In this document: positions 1-8,200 of the stretch, piece after piece | Layout of the letters: each line of letters opens with the position of its first letter | Numbering within the stretch: the stretch's first letter is position 1 | Assembly: GCA_902610175.1 (NCBI GenBank) | Contig: CACLUR010000001.1 | Span: forward strand, 372,001-436,000 | DNA: 64,000 nucleotides | Reading direction: 5' to 3' | DNA from: an uncultured Alphaproteobacteria bacterium | GTDB taxonomy: Bacteria; Pseudomonadota; Alphaproteobacteria; HIMB59 | Translations under genes and position numbers: made by a program | Notes under the pieces: model-generated | The model's input: the letters and a program-made list of their open reading frames with translations, nothing else | The model's database searches: none | What the model was told of the DNA's origin: nothing

Positions 1-931
1 CAAATATTTCATCAATTAAAAAAATAGTAATCTTGTTACGATTTAGAAATTTCGCACAACTTAGAAGAAAGCTTAATATTAACATTTTAGATTGAGCAGA
101 AGATAGCTGAGAAATATTTTTTTGATTGTGTGTTATTTCAAAAACTGATTTTTTTGGATCATGTTTTGATTGAAGTTTATGATCATTTGGCCATTGATTC
201 TCATCAGAGAGGTCTTTTTGAAATTTTTCTAAAAACCTATCAGTCTGAGTAAGTCCAAAACTTGGATTAATTTCAAAGTCAAAAAAAAGTATATTGTTAT
301 CTGATACAAAATTTTGGTACTCAAAAAGAAATTTTTTTTTAATCTCAATAATAGCACTACCTATGTCAAATAATTGTTTATCTAATGAAACAAGCCATGA
401 GATATCTTTAGAAGATTGTAATATTCTTCTTTTTTCTCTTCTTAAAATTGTATATTTGCTTAGAAAACTAAATAGCTTGGGATCAAAATAACATATAATT
501 CGGTTAATAGTATTTCTTTGATATTGGGCATCCTTAATAAAATAAACTTTATCTGTTTCTGTTAACCAAAATAATTGAAAAATATTTAAAAGTTTTTGTT
601 GTTGTACTTTTTTATCATTTAAAAAATATTGTTTTGTCCATCTTTCATCTTTGTTACTCATCATAACAGTTAAATGATTTTCTAAATCCTCATGGACAAA
701 ATCAAAAGTTATAGAAGTTTTTAATTCTTCCTGTTTTTTATAAATAAAATTTTGTATCACATCTTTTCTAAAACCCGTACCAGGGCATAAAAAACTTATA
801 GACTCCAATAGATTTGTTTTGCCAACAGCATTTTTTCCTTTAAACAAAGTATGTTCAAAGTTAAAAATTTCTTTTTTGTTGATGAAATTTCTATAGTTCG
901 AAAGCTGTAAACCCTTTAATGGTGGGGGCAA
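1..931 (-). CDS. recF: DNA replication and repair protein RecF (partial, 3' end cut by window)
   Basis: RecF is an SMC/ABC-type ATPase that loads RecA at gaps behind stalled forks. About 310 codons are visible. They start at a TTG directly next to the dnaN stop, which gives an N-terminus resembling RecF (LQLSNYRNF). Walker A is GKNAVGKTN at residues 32-40. Near the window edge lies a Walker B-like stretch (ITIFLIDEIF). The ABC signature reads LSSAQSK where RecF usually has S-x-G-Q-x-K. No ATG lies near the 5' end, so the TTG start is inferred from adjacency and homology. It is the last visible gene of the dnaA-dnaN-recF series. Confidence 0.9.
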   Translation of the reverse strand, partial: MPPPLKGLQLSNYRNFINKKEIFNFEHTLFKGKNAVGKTNLLESISFLCPGTGFRKDVIQNFIYKKQEELKTSITFDFVHEDLENHLTVMMSNKDERWTKQYFLNDKKVQQQKLLNIFQLFWLTETDKVYFIKDAQYQRNTINRIICYFDPKLFSFLSKYTILRREKRRILQSSKDISWLVSLDKQLFDIGSAIIEIKKKFLFEYQNFVSDNNILFFDFEINPSFGLTQTDRFLEKFQKDLSDENQWPNDHKLQSKHDPKKSVFEITHNQKNISQLSSAQSKMLILSFLLSCAKFLNRNKITIFLIDEIF

Positions 932-2041
932 TTAAACTCTCATAGGCATTAAAATAAATAAACTTGTTGTATCCTTGGGGTCCTTTACTATTACTGGTGA
1001 TGATTGGTTTAGTAACTCTAGAATCAAAGTATCTCCTTCAACAACATCTTGTAAATCCAATATATATTTTGAATTAAAGAGTATTTCAAGACCATCTGCA
1101 GCGTAATTTGCTGCGACCTCTTCATCGCCTTTGTTACTGTCAGTGCTTGTGGCCATTATCTTAATACTATTATTTTCAAATTGTAACTTAACTGTTGGTG
1201 TTTTGTCTTGATTAACAGTTGAGACCCTATCAATTGCATTAAAAAAAGGATCTGCCTCAACTTGTAATAATTTGTCATTGGATACAGGTATAACTTTTTC
1301 ATAATCTGGAAATGTTCCATCTATTAGTTTACTTACTATTATGAAATTACCTGCTTCTAGACTCACTTGTGTATCAGTACATATTATTTTAACCTTATCC
1401 TCAAAATCACCTAAAATGCGATCTAATTGAAGTATAAGTTTTCTTGGGAGTATAATTCCAGGTATATTTATGACATTTTTTAAATCTAGCTCTGTCTTAG
1501 CAAGTCTGTGGCCGTCTGTAGCAACACACCTCAAAGTTGACTTCGGTCCGTTAGTTACAGTGTGTAAATATATACCATTTAAGTAGTATCTCGTCTCTTC
1601 AGCAGATATAGCAAATTTTGTTTTATTAAAAAGCCTTTTAATCTCAGAAATTGTTAGCTCGAATGAGTTTGTTTGTTCTAAAGGAACGAATTTTGGGAAT
1701 TCATCTGCAGATAATGCATTTAACTCAAAGACTGAGTTATCAGAATTAATTATTAATCTGTTTCCCTCTAATTTACATTTTACAATAGAGTTTTTTTTTG
1801 TCTTACGAATTATATCAGTTAAAATTCTTGAATTTACAGTTGCTTCTCCGCTTTTTGATGAGTCGGTTGACACAAATTCTCTGATGGAAATATCCATATC
1901 TGTCGATCTAATTTCTATTTGGTTATTATCGCATTTTATATAAATGTTGGAGAGAATTGGAATTGTAGATCTACTGTCAACAATTGAGCTAACGTGAGTT
2001 AATACTCTTAAAAAAGCCTCTCGGCTTACTCTAAAATCCAT
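932..2041 (-). CDS. dnaN: DNA polymerase III beta subunit (sliding clamp)
   Basis: The clamp is a ring-shaped dimer that tethers DNA polymerase III to DNA and docks many repair proteins. The 369 residues match the usual length of about 370 and show three successive clamp folds. The start MDFRVSREAFLRVLTHVSSIV and the end ILMPMRV are typical; the C-terminal P-M-R motif contributes to the pocket that binds client proteins. The ATG directly follows the dnaA stop with no intervening base, and recF begins at the base after the dnaN stop. This suggests one transcript with coupled translation. Confidence 0.97.
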   Translation of the reverse strand: MDFRVSREAFLRVLTHVSSIVDSRSTIPILSNIYIKCDNNQIEIRSTDMDISIREFVSTDSSKSGEATVNSRILTDIIRKTKKNSIVKCKLEGNRLIINSDNSVFELNALSADEFPKFVPLEQTNSFELTISEIKRLFNKTKFAISAEETRYYLNGIYLHTVTNGPKSTLRCVATDGHRLAKTELDLKNVINIPGIILPRKLILQLDRILGDFEDKVKIICTDTQVSLEAGNFIIVSKLIDGTFPDYEKVIPVSNDKLLQVEADPFFNAIDRVSTVNQDKTPTVKLQFENNSIKIMATSTDSNKGDEEVAANYAADGLEILFNSKYILDLQDVVEGDTLILELLNQSSPVIVKDPKDTTSLFILMPMRV

Positions 2042-3442
2042 TTAAGAAGTTTGCAATATTCTAGTCAAAAGTTCAATATCTTCTGCTAGGTTAGGATCAT
2101 TTACCATAATTTCTTCGATAGTTTTAATAGCATGAATAACAGTGGTATGATCCCTACCACCAAACTTTCTACCAATTTCAGGTAAAGATCTTGTTGTGAT
2201 AGACTTTGCTAAATACATTGCAACTTGTCTTGGACGCGCCACAGATCTTGACCTTCTCGGTGAATGCATATCAGAAAGTTTAATGTTGTAATGCTCAACA
2301 ACTTTCTTTTGAATTTCATCAATTGTAATTTTTCTTGAGTTAGTTCTCAGCAAATCTTTTAAAACATCTTTGACTAGGTCAACAGATATCGCTGATTCCT
2401 GAATTGAGGCATGAACTGCTAATCTATTCAAGGCGCCTTCCATTTCTCTTACATTATTAGTGATTTTATTTGCTAAAAATTCCATTACTTCATGATTTAG
2501 AGGTAAAGATTTTTGTTCTGCTTTAGCCTGAAGAATGCCTAGTCGTAGCTCATAAGTCAAAGGGTGGATATCTGCGACTAATCCCCAGCCTAGTCTTGAC
2601 TTTAACCTGTCCTCTAAGCCATCAAGATCAGCGGGAGATTTATCAGCTGAAATGATAATTTGTCTTTTTTTATCAATTAAAGTATTAAATGTATGAAAGA
2701 ATTCTTCCTGTGTATTATCTTTACCAATAATAAACTGTACATCGTCAATCATTAGCACATCTACTGATCTAAATTGTTCTTTAAAACTCATAATGTTTTT
2801 AAATCTAAGAGCTTTAATAAACTGATACATAAATTTCTCAGCAGTTAAATAAACAACATTTTTTTTGGGATTTCTTTTTTTAATATTCCAGGCAACTGCG
2901 TGCATTAAATGTGTTTTTCCTAGACCAACACCTCCATACAAAAATAATGGATTAAAACTTACAACTTCTGATTGTGCTACTCGTTGAGCAGCTGCATAAG
3001 CTAGCTCGTTGGGTTTACCGACAATAAAATTATCAAAAGTAAATTTTGGATCTAATGGTGCTGAAATATCATCGTAATATGTGTCTTCATCATCATCTTT
3101 ATCCTCATAAATTACTTCGGTACCAGGAATAATACGTTTGTTATTCTCTTTAACAAGTACAGCTAATTTATCGATACTATGACCTTGGTCCATATATGCT
3201 TTTTTAATAACAGAAGCATAATTTTTGATTATCCAATCACGAAGAAATCTTGTTGGGACTGAAAGAGTGAGAGAGGTGTCAATATGTGACTCGAAATAGA
3301 TTGGTTTAATCCAGTTTTGGAAGGTATCTTTATCAAGTGATTTTTTTAATTCAGATGTGATCTTCGACCAAGACACATCTATGCCACCTTGATGCTTTTC
3401 GTCTTCCACTAACTTAATTCCTTCCTCTAAAAGATGGTACAT
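2042..3442 (-). CDS. dnaA: Chromosomal replication initiator DnaA
   Basis: DnaA is the AAA+ initiator that binds DnaA boxes and opens the origin. Domain I (about residues 20-90) carries the DnaB-binding fold with FQNWIKPI. A short acidic linker follows (about 112-125). Walker A GGVGLGKTH is at 170-178 and Walker B DVLMIDDVQF at 228-237. The domain IV DNA-binding signature RDHTTVIHA is at 430-438. At 466 residues it is a normal length. The upstream 73 bases are almost pure A/T. Gene order rpsT-dnaA-dnaN-recF is widespread in Alphaproteobacteria. Confidence 0.97.
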   Translation of the reverse strand: MYHLLEEGIKLVEDEKHQGGIDVSWSKITSELKKSLDKDTFQNWIKPIYFESHIDTSLTLSVPTRFLRDWIIKNYASVIKKAYMDQGHSIDKLAVLVKENNKRIIPGTEVIYEDKDDDEDTYYDDISAPLDPKFTFDNFIVGKPNELAYAAAQRVAQSEVVSFNPLFLYGGVGLGKTHLMHAVAWNIKKRNPKKNVVYLTAEKFMYQFIKALRFKNIMSFKEQFRSVDVLMIDDVQFIIGKDNTQEEFFHTFNTLIDKKRQIIISADKSPADLDGLEDRLKSRLGWGLVADIHPLTYELRLGILQAKAEQKSLPLNHEVMEFLANKITNNVREMEGALNRLAVHASIQESAISVDLVKDVLKDLLRTNSRKITIDEIQKKVVEHYNIKLSDMHSPRRSRSVARPRQVAMYLAKSITTRSLPEIGRKFGGRDHTTVIHAIKTIEEIMVNDPNLAEDIELLTRILQTS

Positions 3443-3515
3443 TTAAGCATGAAAAGTTAAAAAAGAAGAATAAAAAAAAATGTTTTTTTTTAAAAAAATA
3501 ACTTGAAAAAAAAAA
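3443..3515. other. AT-rich dnaA leader
   Basis: This 73-base gap between rpsT and dnaA consists mostly of A and T runs, including stretches of nine or ten T or A. It must hold the dnaA leader and any rpsT terminator. I see no good DnaA box in it. The composition would suit a DNA-unwinding element, but nothing proves that. Confidence 0.35.
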
Positions 3516-3782
3516 TTATTTTGAAATTGCGGTTATATCTTTTTGTAATTTTGAGATAGTTCTAGATGCCTTATTAAGGTGCATGATTTTCTTTTTAGTG
3601 GATTTATGCAATACGGACATAACTACTTTTAGTTTCTCCATTGATTCCTCTACCTTTTTATCTTTAATGAGTTTATCAATTGCCTTTAGCTGAGTTGAGA
3701 CATTTGATTTTACAGCCTTGTTAATTGTTTTTTTTGTATCAGACTGTCGAAGCCTTTTTTTTGCTGATTTATGTTGTGGCAT
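3516..3782 (-). CDS. rpsT: 30S ribosomal protein S20
   Basis: S20 binds 16S rRNA early in assembly of the small subunit body. The 88-residue product begins MPQHKSAKKRLRQSDTKK, the standard S20 N-terminus, and is strongly basic and helical throughout. Length matches the family (85-90). It lies between mutM and dnaA on the same strand, as in many Alphaproteobacteria. Its 59-base upstream gap contains an inverted repeat and a DnaA-box-like site, so its transcription could be tied to replication signals. Confidence 0.96.
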   Translation of the reverse strand: MPQHKSAKKRLRQSDTKKTINKAVKSNVSTQLKAIDKLIKDKKVEESMEKLKVVMSVLHKSTKKKIMHLNKASRTISKLQKDITAISK

Positions 3783-3791
3783 ATAAAAATA

Positions 3792-3836
3792 TTATTAACA
3801 GGTTGTTCGTCTAAAAGCGTTAATAACTTATACACA
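3792..3836. promoter_or_regulatory. Inverted repeat plus DnaA-box-like site upstream of rpsT
   Basis: A perfect 8-base dyad TTATTAAC ... GTTAATAA (3792-3799 and 3819-3826, 19-base spacer) is followed at 3828-3836 by TTATACACA, which fits the DnaA-box consensus TTATNCACA. The left arm read as TTATTAACA is one mismatch from a DnaA box. This could be part of an origin or an operator for rpsT and dnaA. A single good box is weak evidence for oriC. Confidence 0.4.
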
Positions 3837-3841
3837 TTTTT

Positions 3842-4660
3842 TTATTTTTGTAAAGCAGGCGAAAAAAAAGTTGAACGCCCATTTTGGATGATTTTTTTTA
3901 TCCTATAGGTCTTTTTTTTGTATATTACATGTTTCTTTTGATAAACCTTAAATAAACTCTGAAAACTTCCTAGGGTTCCATCTGGAGATTTATAATCATT
4001 TATTGAAGAGCCGCCATTTTTTAAAGATAGTTTCAATACAAATTTACAAGAGCTTAATAACTGAAATATTTCTGATTTTTTAAGAGTGTACGTTAATCTT
4101 TGAGGATTTAACTTTGAATGAAAAAGAGCCTCATTAGCGTATATGTTCCCAATACCCACTATTAAACTTTGATCAAGTAAAGCTTGTTTTAAAGAGATTT
4201 TTTTTCTTATAAGTTTGTTATATATCTCATTTAAGTTAACCTTGTTAATTAATAAATCAGTGCCATAGTTATTAAAAAAAAATTTAACTTCTTTTGAGTC
4301 TTTAAGCCTAAAAAACATACCAAATCTGCGAGGATCATTATAAACAATTTTAAATTTGTTAAATTGTAGAATAACATGATCGTGTTTTTCTTTTTTATAA
4401 TTCTCGTTTAAATAAAACTTTAATCGACCGCTCATTCCCAGATGAATAATTATATTATTACCGTTTTCCAATCCTATGATTATGTATTTTGCAAAACGTT
4501 TAACAGAGATGATTTTTTTCAGTGATATTTGCTCGAGATCTTTAAAGCTTAAATTTTTCCTTAATTTTTTTTGTGACTTTTTAATAGAAATGATTTTTTT
4601 TCCTTTAACTTTTGACTTTAAATATCTTATTGTTGTTTCTACTTCAGGTAGTTCGGGCAT
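3842..4660 (-). CDS. mutM: Formamidopyrimidine-DNA glycosylase MutM (Fpg), zincless finger
   Basis: Fpg is a bifunctional glycosylase and AP lyase that removes 8-oxoguanine. The N-terminus MPELPEVETT is canonical: Pro2 is the nucleophile and Glu3 the catalytic acid, so the start is certain. The H2TH region (about residues 150-215) keeps QALLDQSLIVGIGNIYANEALF. At the C-terminus the finger retains the damage-binding NGRSTFF motif (about 258-264), but all four zinc-ligand cysteines are missing and the end reads SPALQK. It is therefore a zincless-finger variant, as in NEIL1-like and plant Fpg. Its ATG overlaps the divergent ubiE ATG. Confidence 0.93.
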   Translation of the reverse strand: MPELPEVETTIRYLKSKVKGKKIISIKKSQKKLRKNLSFKDLEQISLKKIISVKRFAKYIIIGLENGNNIIIHLGMSGRLKFYLNENYKKEKHDHVILQFNKFKIVYNDPRRFGMFFRLKDSKEVKFFFNNYGTDLLINKVNLNEIYNKLIRKKISLKQALLDQSLIVGIGNIYANEALFHSKLNPQRLTYTLKKSEIFQLLSSCKFVLKLSLKNGGSSINDYKSPDGTLGSFQSLFKVYQKKHVIYKKKTYRIKKIIQNGRSTFFSPALQK

Positions 4661-5360
4661 GATAACTAAAAATAATTCAAATAATTATAATATTACAGAT
4701 ATTTTTGAAAATGTATCTCATGCAAAATATGACTTAATGAACGATATTATGAGTCTCGGAATACATAGACTTTGGAAAAAATATTTTGTTGATCTTGTAT
4801 TATCAAAACATACTGGCAATGAGAAAATTTTAGACATTGCAAGTGGTAGTGGAGATATTTTTAATTTGCTTGCTATTTCAAAAAATCTTTATGCTTTAGA
4901 TCCTGTTTCTGAAATGCACAATATATCAAGAAAAAAAAATAGTTCTAAAAAAATTAATTACGAAGTTGGTTATGCAGAAAATTTGCCATATAAAAAAAAT
5001 TTTTTTCAAATTATAACATGTACCTATGGTGTAAGAAATTTTAAAAATCGAAAAAATGGTTTTTCTGAGATTTATAGATGCCTTAAAAAAAATGGTTATT
5101 TTTTTATTATGGAATTCGGTATTCCAAAAAGAGATTTGTTAAAAAGTTCATACAAAAACTTTTTAAAATATGTTTTACCTTTTACTGGAAGCATCATCTC
5201 CAATGATAGATATAGTTATAAATACTTAGCTGAAAGTATTATTTCTTTTCCTAGTCAAAATAACCTTCTTAAAGAACTGATAAATACAGGTTTTTCTCAT
5301 ATTAAAACTATTGATTTCATTTCTGGAGCTAACAGCATATATATAATGCAAAAAAAATGA
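4659..5360 (+). CDS. ubiE: Ubiquinone/menaquinone C-methyltransferase UbiE
   Basis: UbiE is an SAM-dependent C-methyltransferase of quinone biosynthesis. From the ATG at 4659 it encodes 233 residues, against 251 in E. coli. The conserved N-terminal block HAKYDLMNDIMSLGIHRLWK (21-40) fixes the start region. SAM motif I is LDIASGSGD (58-66), followed by a YAENLPY block and YGVRNF. The open frame extends upstream into mutM antisense sequence, which I reject as coding. The ATG shares bases with the divergent mutM start, so its promoter must lie inside mutM. The stop overlaps the coaC ATG as ATGA. Confidence 0.92.
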   Translation: MITKNNSNNYNITDIFENVSHAKYDLMNDIMSLGIHRLWKKYFVDLVLSKHTGNEKILDIASGSGDIFNLLAISKNLYALDPVSEMHNISRKKNSSKKINYEVGYAENLPYKKNFFQIITCTYGVRNFKNRKNGFSEIYRCLKKNGYFFIMEFGIPKRDLLKSSYKNFLKYVLPFTGSIISNDRYSYKYLAESIISFPSQNNLLKELINTGFSHIKTIDFISGANSIYIMQKK

Positions 5361-5875
5361 AAATTTTAATAATAATAACGGGGAGTGTTGGCTGTTATAA
5401 GTCTTTAGATCTAATTCGTGAGTGCCAAAAAAAAGCAATTGAATATGAAGTTATTGCAACTAAAAACACTTATGAGTTTATTTCTAAACTACTACTTGAA
5501 ACAATTTCCAATAAGCCAGTGTATTCAGAGCTCTTCGATTTAGATATGGAAAAAAAAATTGGTCACATAAAATTAGCGCGAGATAATACTCATATTATTG
5601 TTTACCCTGCGACAGCTAATATAATTTCAAAATTTGCAAAAGGTTTTTGTGACGACCTAGCTCTAACATGTATGATTGCTGCAAACAAACCTATATATTT
5701 TGCACCTGCAATGAATAAAGAAATGTGGGCTAATCAAATTATTCAAGACAATGTGAACTATTTAAAGAAAATTGGCCATCATTTTATTGGCCCAGATGAT
5801 GGATCTTTAGCCTGTGGTGAGTATGGTAGTGGTCGATTAGTTGATCCTAGTGAAATAATTAGTCAACTTAAGTAA
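5357..5875 (+). CDS. coaC: Phosphopantothenoylcysteine decarboxylase (CoaC half of split CoaBC)
   Basis: This flavoprotein decarboxylates 4'-phosphopantothenoylcysteine in coenzyme A synthesis. The 172 residues cover the complete HFCD-type domain: ITGSVGCYKS (about 7-16), the active-site His in KKIGHIKLAR (H70), the substrate-clamp PAMN (117-120) and the catalytic Cys in SLACGEYGSGR (C153). In most bacteria this domain is fused to CoaB. Here a TAA (5873-5875) ends it at VDPSEIISQLK, exactly where the linker to CoaB should be, and the next ORF continues in the same frame. It overlaps the ubiE stop by 4 bases. Confidence 0.92.
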   Translation: MKILIIITGSVGCYKSLDLIRECQKKAIEYEVIATKNTYEFISKLLLETISNKPVYSELFDLDMEKKIGHIKLARDNTHIIVYPATANIISKFAKGFCDDLALTCMIAANKPIYFAPAMNKEMWANQIIQDNVNYLKKIGHHFIGPDDGSLACGEYGSGRLVDPSEIISQLK

Positions 5876-6514
5876 TTGAAACAGGCATTAATAACTATTG
5901 GGTGCACTCGAGAGTATATAGATCCAGTAAGATTTATATCAAATGAGTCATCAGGTCGGCAAGGCATAGCTTTAATTAAAAGCCTATTAAAATTTAATTA
6001 TAAAGTTATTTGTTTACATGGATATCTTCAAACAAAACAAATAATTTCAAAAAATGTTAAATTTATCTTCACTCCTACAGCAGATGATATGTTAAAGGAA
6101 GCAAAAAAATATAAGTCTATCGACTTAGGAATTTTTAATGCTGCGGTAAGTGATTATAAAGTTAAAAAATATAATAAACTGAAAATTAAGAAAAAAAATG
6201 GAATGTCTTTAAAATTAATCAATAACCCTGATATTTTAAGATCAATGTCATTTGGAAAATATAAACCTAAGGTTACAGTCGGATTTGCTTATGAAACAAA
6301 TGATGTATTACAAAATGCAAAAAAAAAATTGCTTTCCAAAAATTGTGATTATCTAGTTTTGAATTTTCCAACAACGAAAGATAAAATTTTTAATTCAAAA
6401 TACAATAACGGTATTTTAATTGGAAGGTCAGGTGACTTTTTAAATTTAGGATATGTAAGTAAAACAATTTTTGCAAATAAGATTGTTAAATACATTAGCA
6501 ATAGAAAGAATTAG
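5876..6514 (+). CDS. coaB: Phosphopantothenate-cysteine ligase (CoaB half of split CoaBC)
   Basis: CoaB joins cysteine to 4'-phosphopantothenate using CTP. The frame starts with TTG immediately after the coaC stop and in the same phase. The N-terminal block ITIGCTREYIDPVRFISN (about 6-23) and SSGRQG (25-30) form the nucleotide-binding loop seen in all CoaB domains. Further on are NAAVSDYKVKKY and the KIKK segment with NPDIL, then GFAYETND. At 212 residues it matches the isolated CoaB domain. No Shine-Dalgarno separates it from coaC, so translation depends on re-initiation or stop-codon readthrough. Confidence 0.9.
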   Translation: MKQALITIGCTREYIDPVRFISNESSGRQGIALIKSLLKFNYKVICLHGYLQTKQIISKNVKFIFTPTADDMLKEAKKYKSIDLGIFNAAVSDYKVKKYNKLKIKKKNGMSLKLINNPDILRSMSFGKYKPKVTVGFAYETNDVLQNAKKKLLSKNCDYLVLNFPTTKDKIFNSKYNNGILIGRSGDFLNLGYVSKTIFANKIVKYISNRKN

Positions 6515-6515
6515 A

Positions 6516-6959
6516 GTGGTTTGTATTAAAGTAAAAAAGATAAATGATAACATTACTCTTCCAAGTTATGAGACATTATCTAGTGCAGGAATGGATATAA
6601 GAGCATTCTTACCAAATGGAAAAGTTAGCATTTCACCAAAAGAAACAAAACTTATTGGAACTGGATTATTTTTTGAAATTCCAAATGGATTTGAAGTTCA
6701 AATAAGACCTCGAAGTGGGCTAGCTTTAAAAAACTTTATTACTGTTCTTAACAGTCCAGGAACTATAGATGCGGACTATCGAGGGGAAATAAAGGTGATT
6801 TTAATTAATCATGGATTAGAAATGTTTGAGGTTGAAGATAAAATGAGAATTGCACAAATAGTTGTGTCAAAATATGAAAAGGTTAATTTTGAATTAGTAA
6901 GTGATTTAAGTGAAAGTGAGAGGGGGAGTGGTGGTTTTGGATCAACAGGAACAAAGTGA
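6516..6959 (+). CDS. dut: Deoxyuridine 5'-triphosphate nucleotidohydrolase (dUTPase)
   Basis: Dut hydrolyses dUTP to dUMP, keeping uracil out of DNA and feeding dTMP synthesis. All five motifs of the trimeric family are present: SAGMDIRA, RPRSGLALK, the catalytic block GTIDADYRGEIKVILIN, RIAQIV and the C-terminal RGSGGFGSTG arm. I chose GTG at 6516, two bases after the coaB stop. It gives 147 residues, the family norm; an in-frame ATG at 6471 would add residues from inside coaB. Dut commonly follows coaBC in Alphaproteobacteria. Confidence 0.93.
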   Translation: MVCIKVKKINDNITLPSYETLSSAGMDIRAFLPNGKVSISPKETKLIGTGLFFEIPNGFEVQIRPRSGLALKNFITVLNSPGTIDADYRGEIKVILINHGLEMFEVEDKMRIAQIVVSKYEKVNFELVSDLSESERGSGGFGSTGTK

Positions 6960-7680
6960 AAAACTGATTGAGGAATTTGGAAGACAAATTTTAGTTCCTG
7001 GGATTAATGAGGAAGGGCAACAAAATATCTCTAGGAAAAAAATTTGTATAATCGGCTTAGGTGCTCTAGGAACTGTTGCATCTCAATATCTTGTTCGAGC
7101 TGGAGTTGGTGAAATACATCTTGTTGATCATGATATTATAGAGAAGTCGAATTTACATCGTCAAATTAATTATGATAAAGATGATGTTGGTAAATCAAAA
7201 TCAGTCACCTCAAAACATAGACTTAAAAATATAAATGACTCAACAATAATAAAAGAGCATTCGTTAAATTTCCAGTCTTTCATAAAAAAAAATCTAGATA
7301 ATAATTTTGATTTAATATTTGATTGCACGGATAATCACCAGAATAAAATTTTTTCTTCAAAATTTTCCAAAGCTAATAAAATTTCATTTGTATCGATATC
7401 AATTAACTCTTCAGAGGGTATATACTTTGCACAAAACAATGAAGAAAATAATCCATCATGTTTTGAGTGTCTTTTTCCTAAAGCTGATCAGAATCACCGT
7501 TGTCTTAACAGTGCAATGGTAGGTCCAGTTGCAGGATTTGTTACTAGTTTTGCTTGTATGAAAATTATATTCGCCCTTGCAAAAATTAAAACTCAACTGA
7601 AAAGTGAAATCAATTTGATAGACCTTTTGACTTCAGACATAAACAAACTACAATTAACAAATAAAGATTGTCCTCATTAA
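6937..7680 (+). CDS. ThiF/MoeB/HesA-family adenylyltransferase (E1-like)
   Basis: Proteins of this family adenylate the C-terminal glycine of ubiquitin-like sulfur carriers (ThiS, MoaD). The nucleotide-binding loop GLGALGTVASQYL follows EFGRQILVPGINEEGQ, and DHDIIEKSNLHRQ binds ATP-Mg. One CxxC zinc pair (CFECLFP) is clear, but the usual second pair is reduced to a terminal DCPH, so the C-terminus is short. The start is uncertain: TTG at 6937 has a G-rich ribosome site (AGAGGGGGA) upstream, while GTG at 6910 also works. Either overlaps dut. I cannot separate MoeB from ThiF activity; no carrier gene is adjacent. Confidence 0.8.
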   Translation: MDQQEQSEKLIEEFGRQILVPGINEEGQQNISRKKICIIGLGALGTVASQYLVRAGVGEIHLVDHDIIEKSNLHRQINYDKDDVGKSKSVTSKHRLKNINDSTIIKEHSLNFQSFIKKNLDNNFDLIFDCTDNHQNKIFSSKFSKANKISFVSISINSSEGIYFAQNNEENNPSCFECLFPKADQNHRCLNSAMVGPVAGFVTSFACMKIIFALAKIKTQLKSEINLIDLLTSDINKLQLTNKDCPH

Positions 7681-7681
7681 T

Positions 7682-8200
7682 ATGAATACATTTACACCTC
7701 AATCTAGTTATAGTTACGAAGAAATAATTGAATGTGGTAAAGGAAATTTATTTGGAAAGGGAAATGCCCAACTACCAGCACCTCCTATGCTCATGTTTGA
7801 TCGCATCACTAATGTCAATAAAGATGGCGGAGAACATGGGAAAGGAGAAATAACTGCTGAACTCGATATAAATGCAGATTTATGGTTCTTTAAATGTCAC
7901 TTCTTGGGTGATCCAATTATGCCAGGATGTTTGGGTCTTGACGCTTTATGGCAAATGTTGGGTTTTTATCTAGGTTGGCTTGGATATCCAGGAAAAGGCC
8001 GTGCTTTGGGTGTTGGAGAAATAAAATTTGTTGAAGAAATAAAACCAGATAAAGAGTTAATAAAATATAAAGTTAGTTTAAAAAAATCTTTAAATAAAAA
8101 AGGGTTGTCAATAGGATATGGAGATGGGCAGATAATTCACAAAGAAAAAATAATATACTATGCCAATGATTTAAGAGTGGGTTTATTCAATGAGCAATAA
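7682..8200 (+). CDS. fabA: 3-hydroxydecanoyl-ACP dehydratase/isomerase FabA
   Basis: FabA dehydrates 3-hydroxydecanoyl-ACP and isomerises the product to cis-3-decenoyl-ACP, the branch point to unsaturated fatty acids. The 172 residues match the family (about 171). Catalytic His73 lies in [14 protein letters not shown] and Asp87 in CLGLDALWQ. The gene starts one base after the ThiF-type gene and overlaps fabB by 11 bases. Having fabA and fabB together shows the anaerobic unsaturated fatty acid route. Confidence 0.97.
   Translation: MNTFTPQSSYSYEEIIECGKGNLFGKGNAQLPAPPMLMFDRITNVNKDGGEHGKGEITAELDINADLWFFKCHFLGDPIMPGCLGLDALWQMLGFYLGWLGYPGKGRALGVGEIKFVEEIKPDKELIKYKVSLKKSLNKKGLSIGYGDGQIIHKEKIIYYANDLRVGLFNEQ

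Noticed and set aside
294-491. Plus-strand ORF of 65 codons at the window start
   Set aside because: It is antisense to recF, whose minus-strand translation carries Walker A and other RecF features across the region.
3443-3515. Degenerate pseudogene in the A/T runs before dnaA
   Set aside because: Only homopolymer runs, no reading frame or similarity.
4476-4658. Upstream in-frame extension of ubiE
   Set aside because: It is antisense to mutM, whose start is fixed by its catalytic N-terminal proline, and it adds residues not found in UbiE.
6471-6515. Longer dut starting inside coaB
   Set aside because: GTG at 6516 gives the normal 147-residue enzyme; the extension only rereads coaB.
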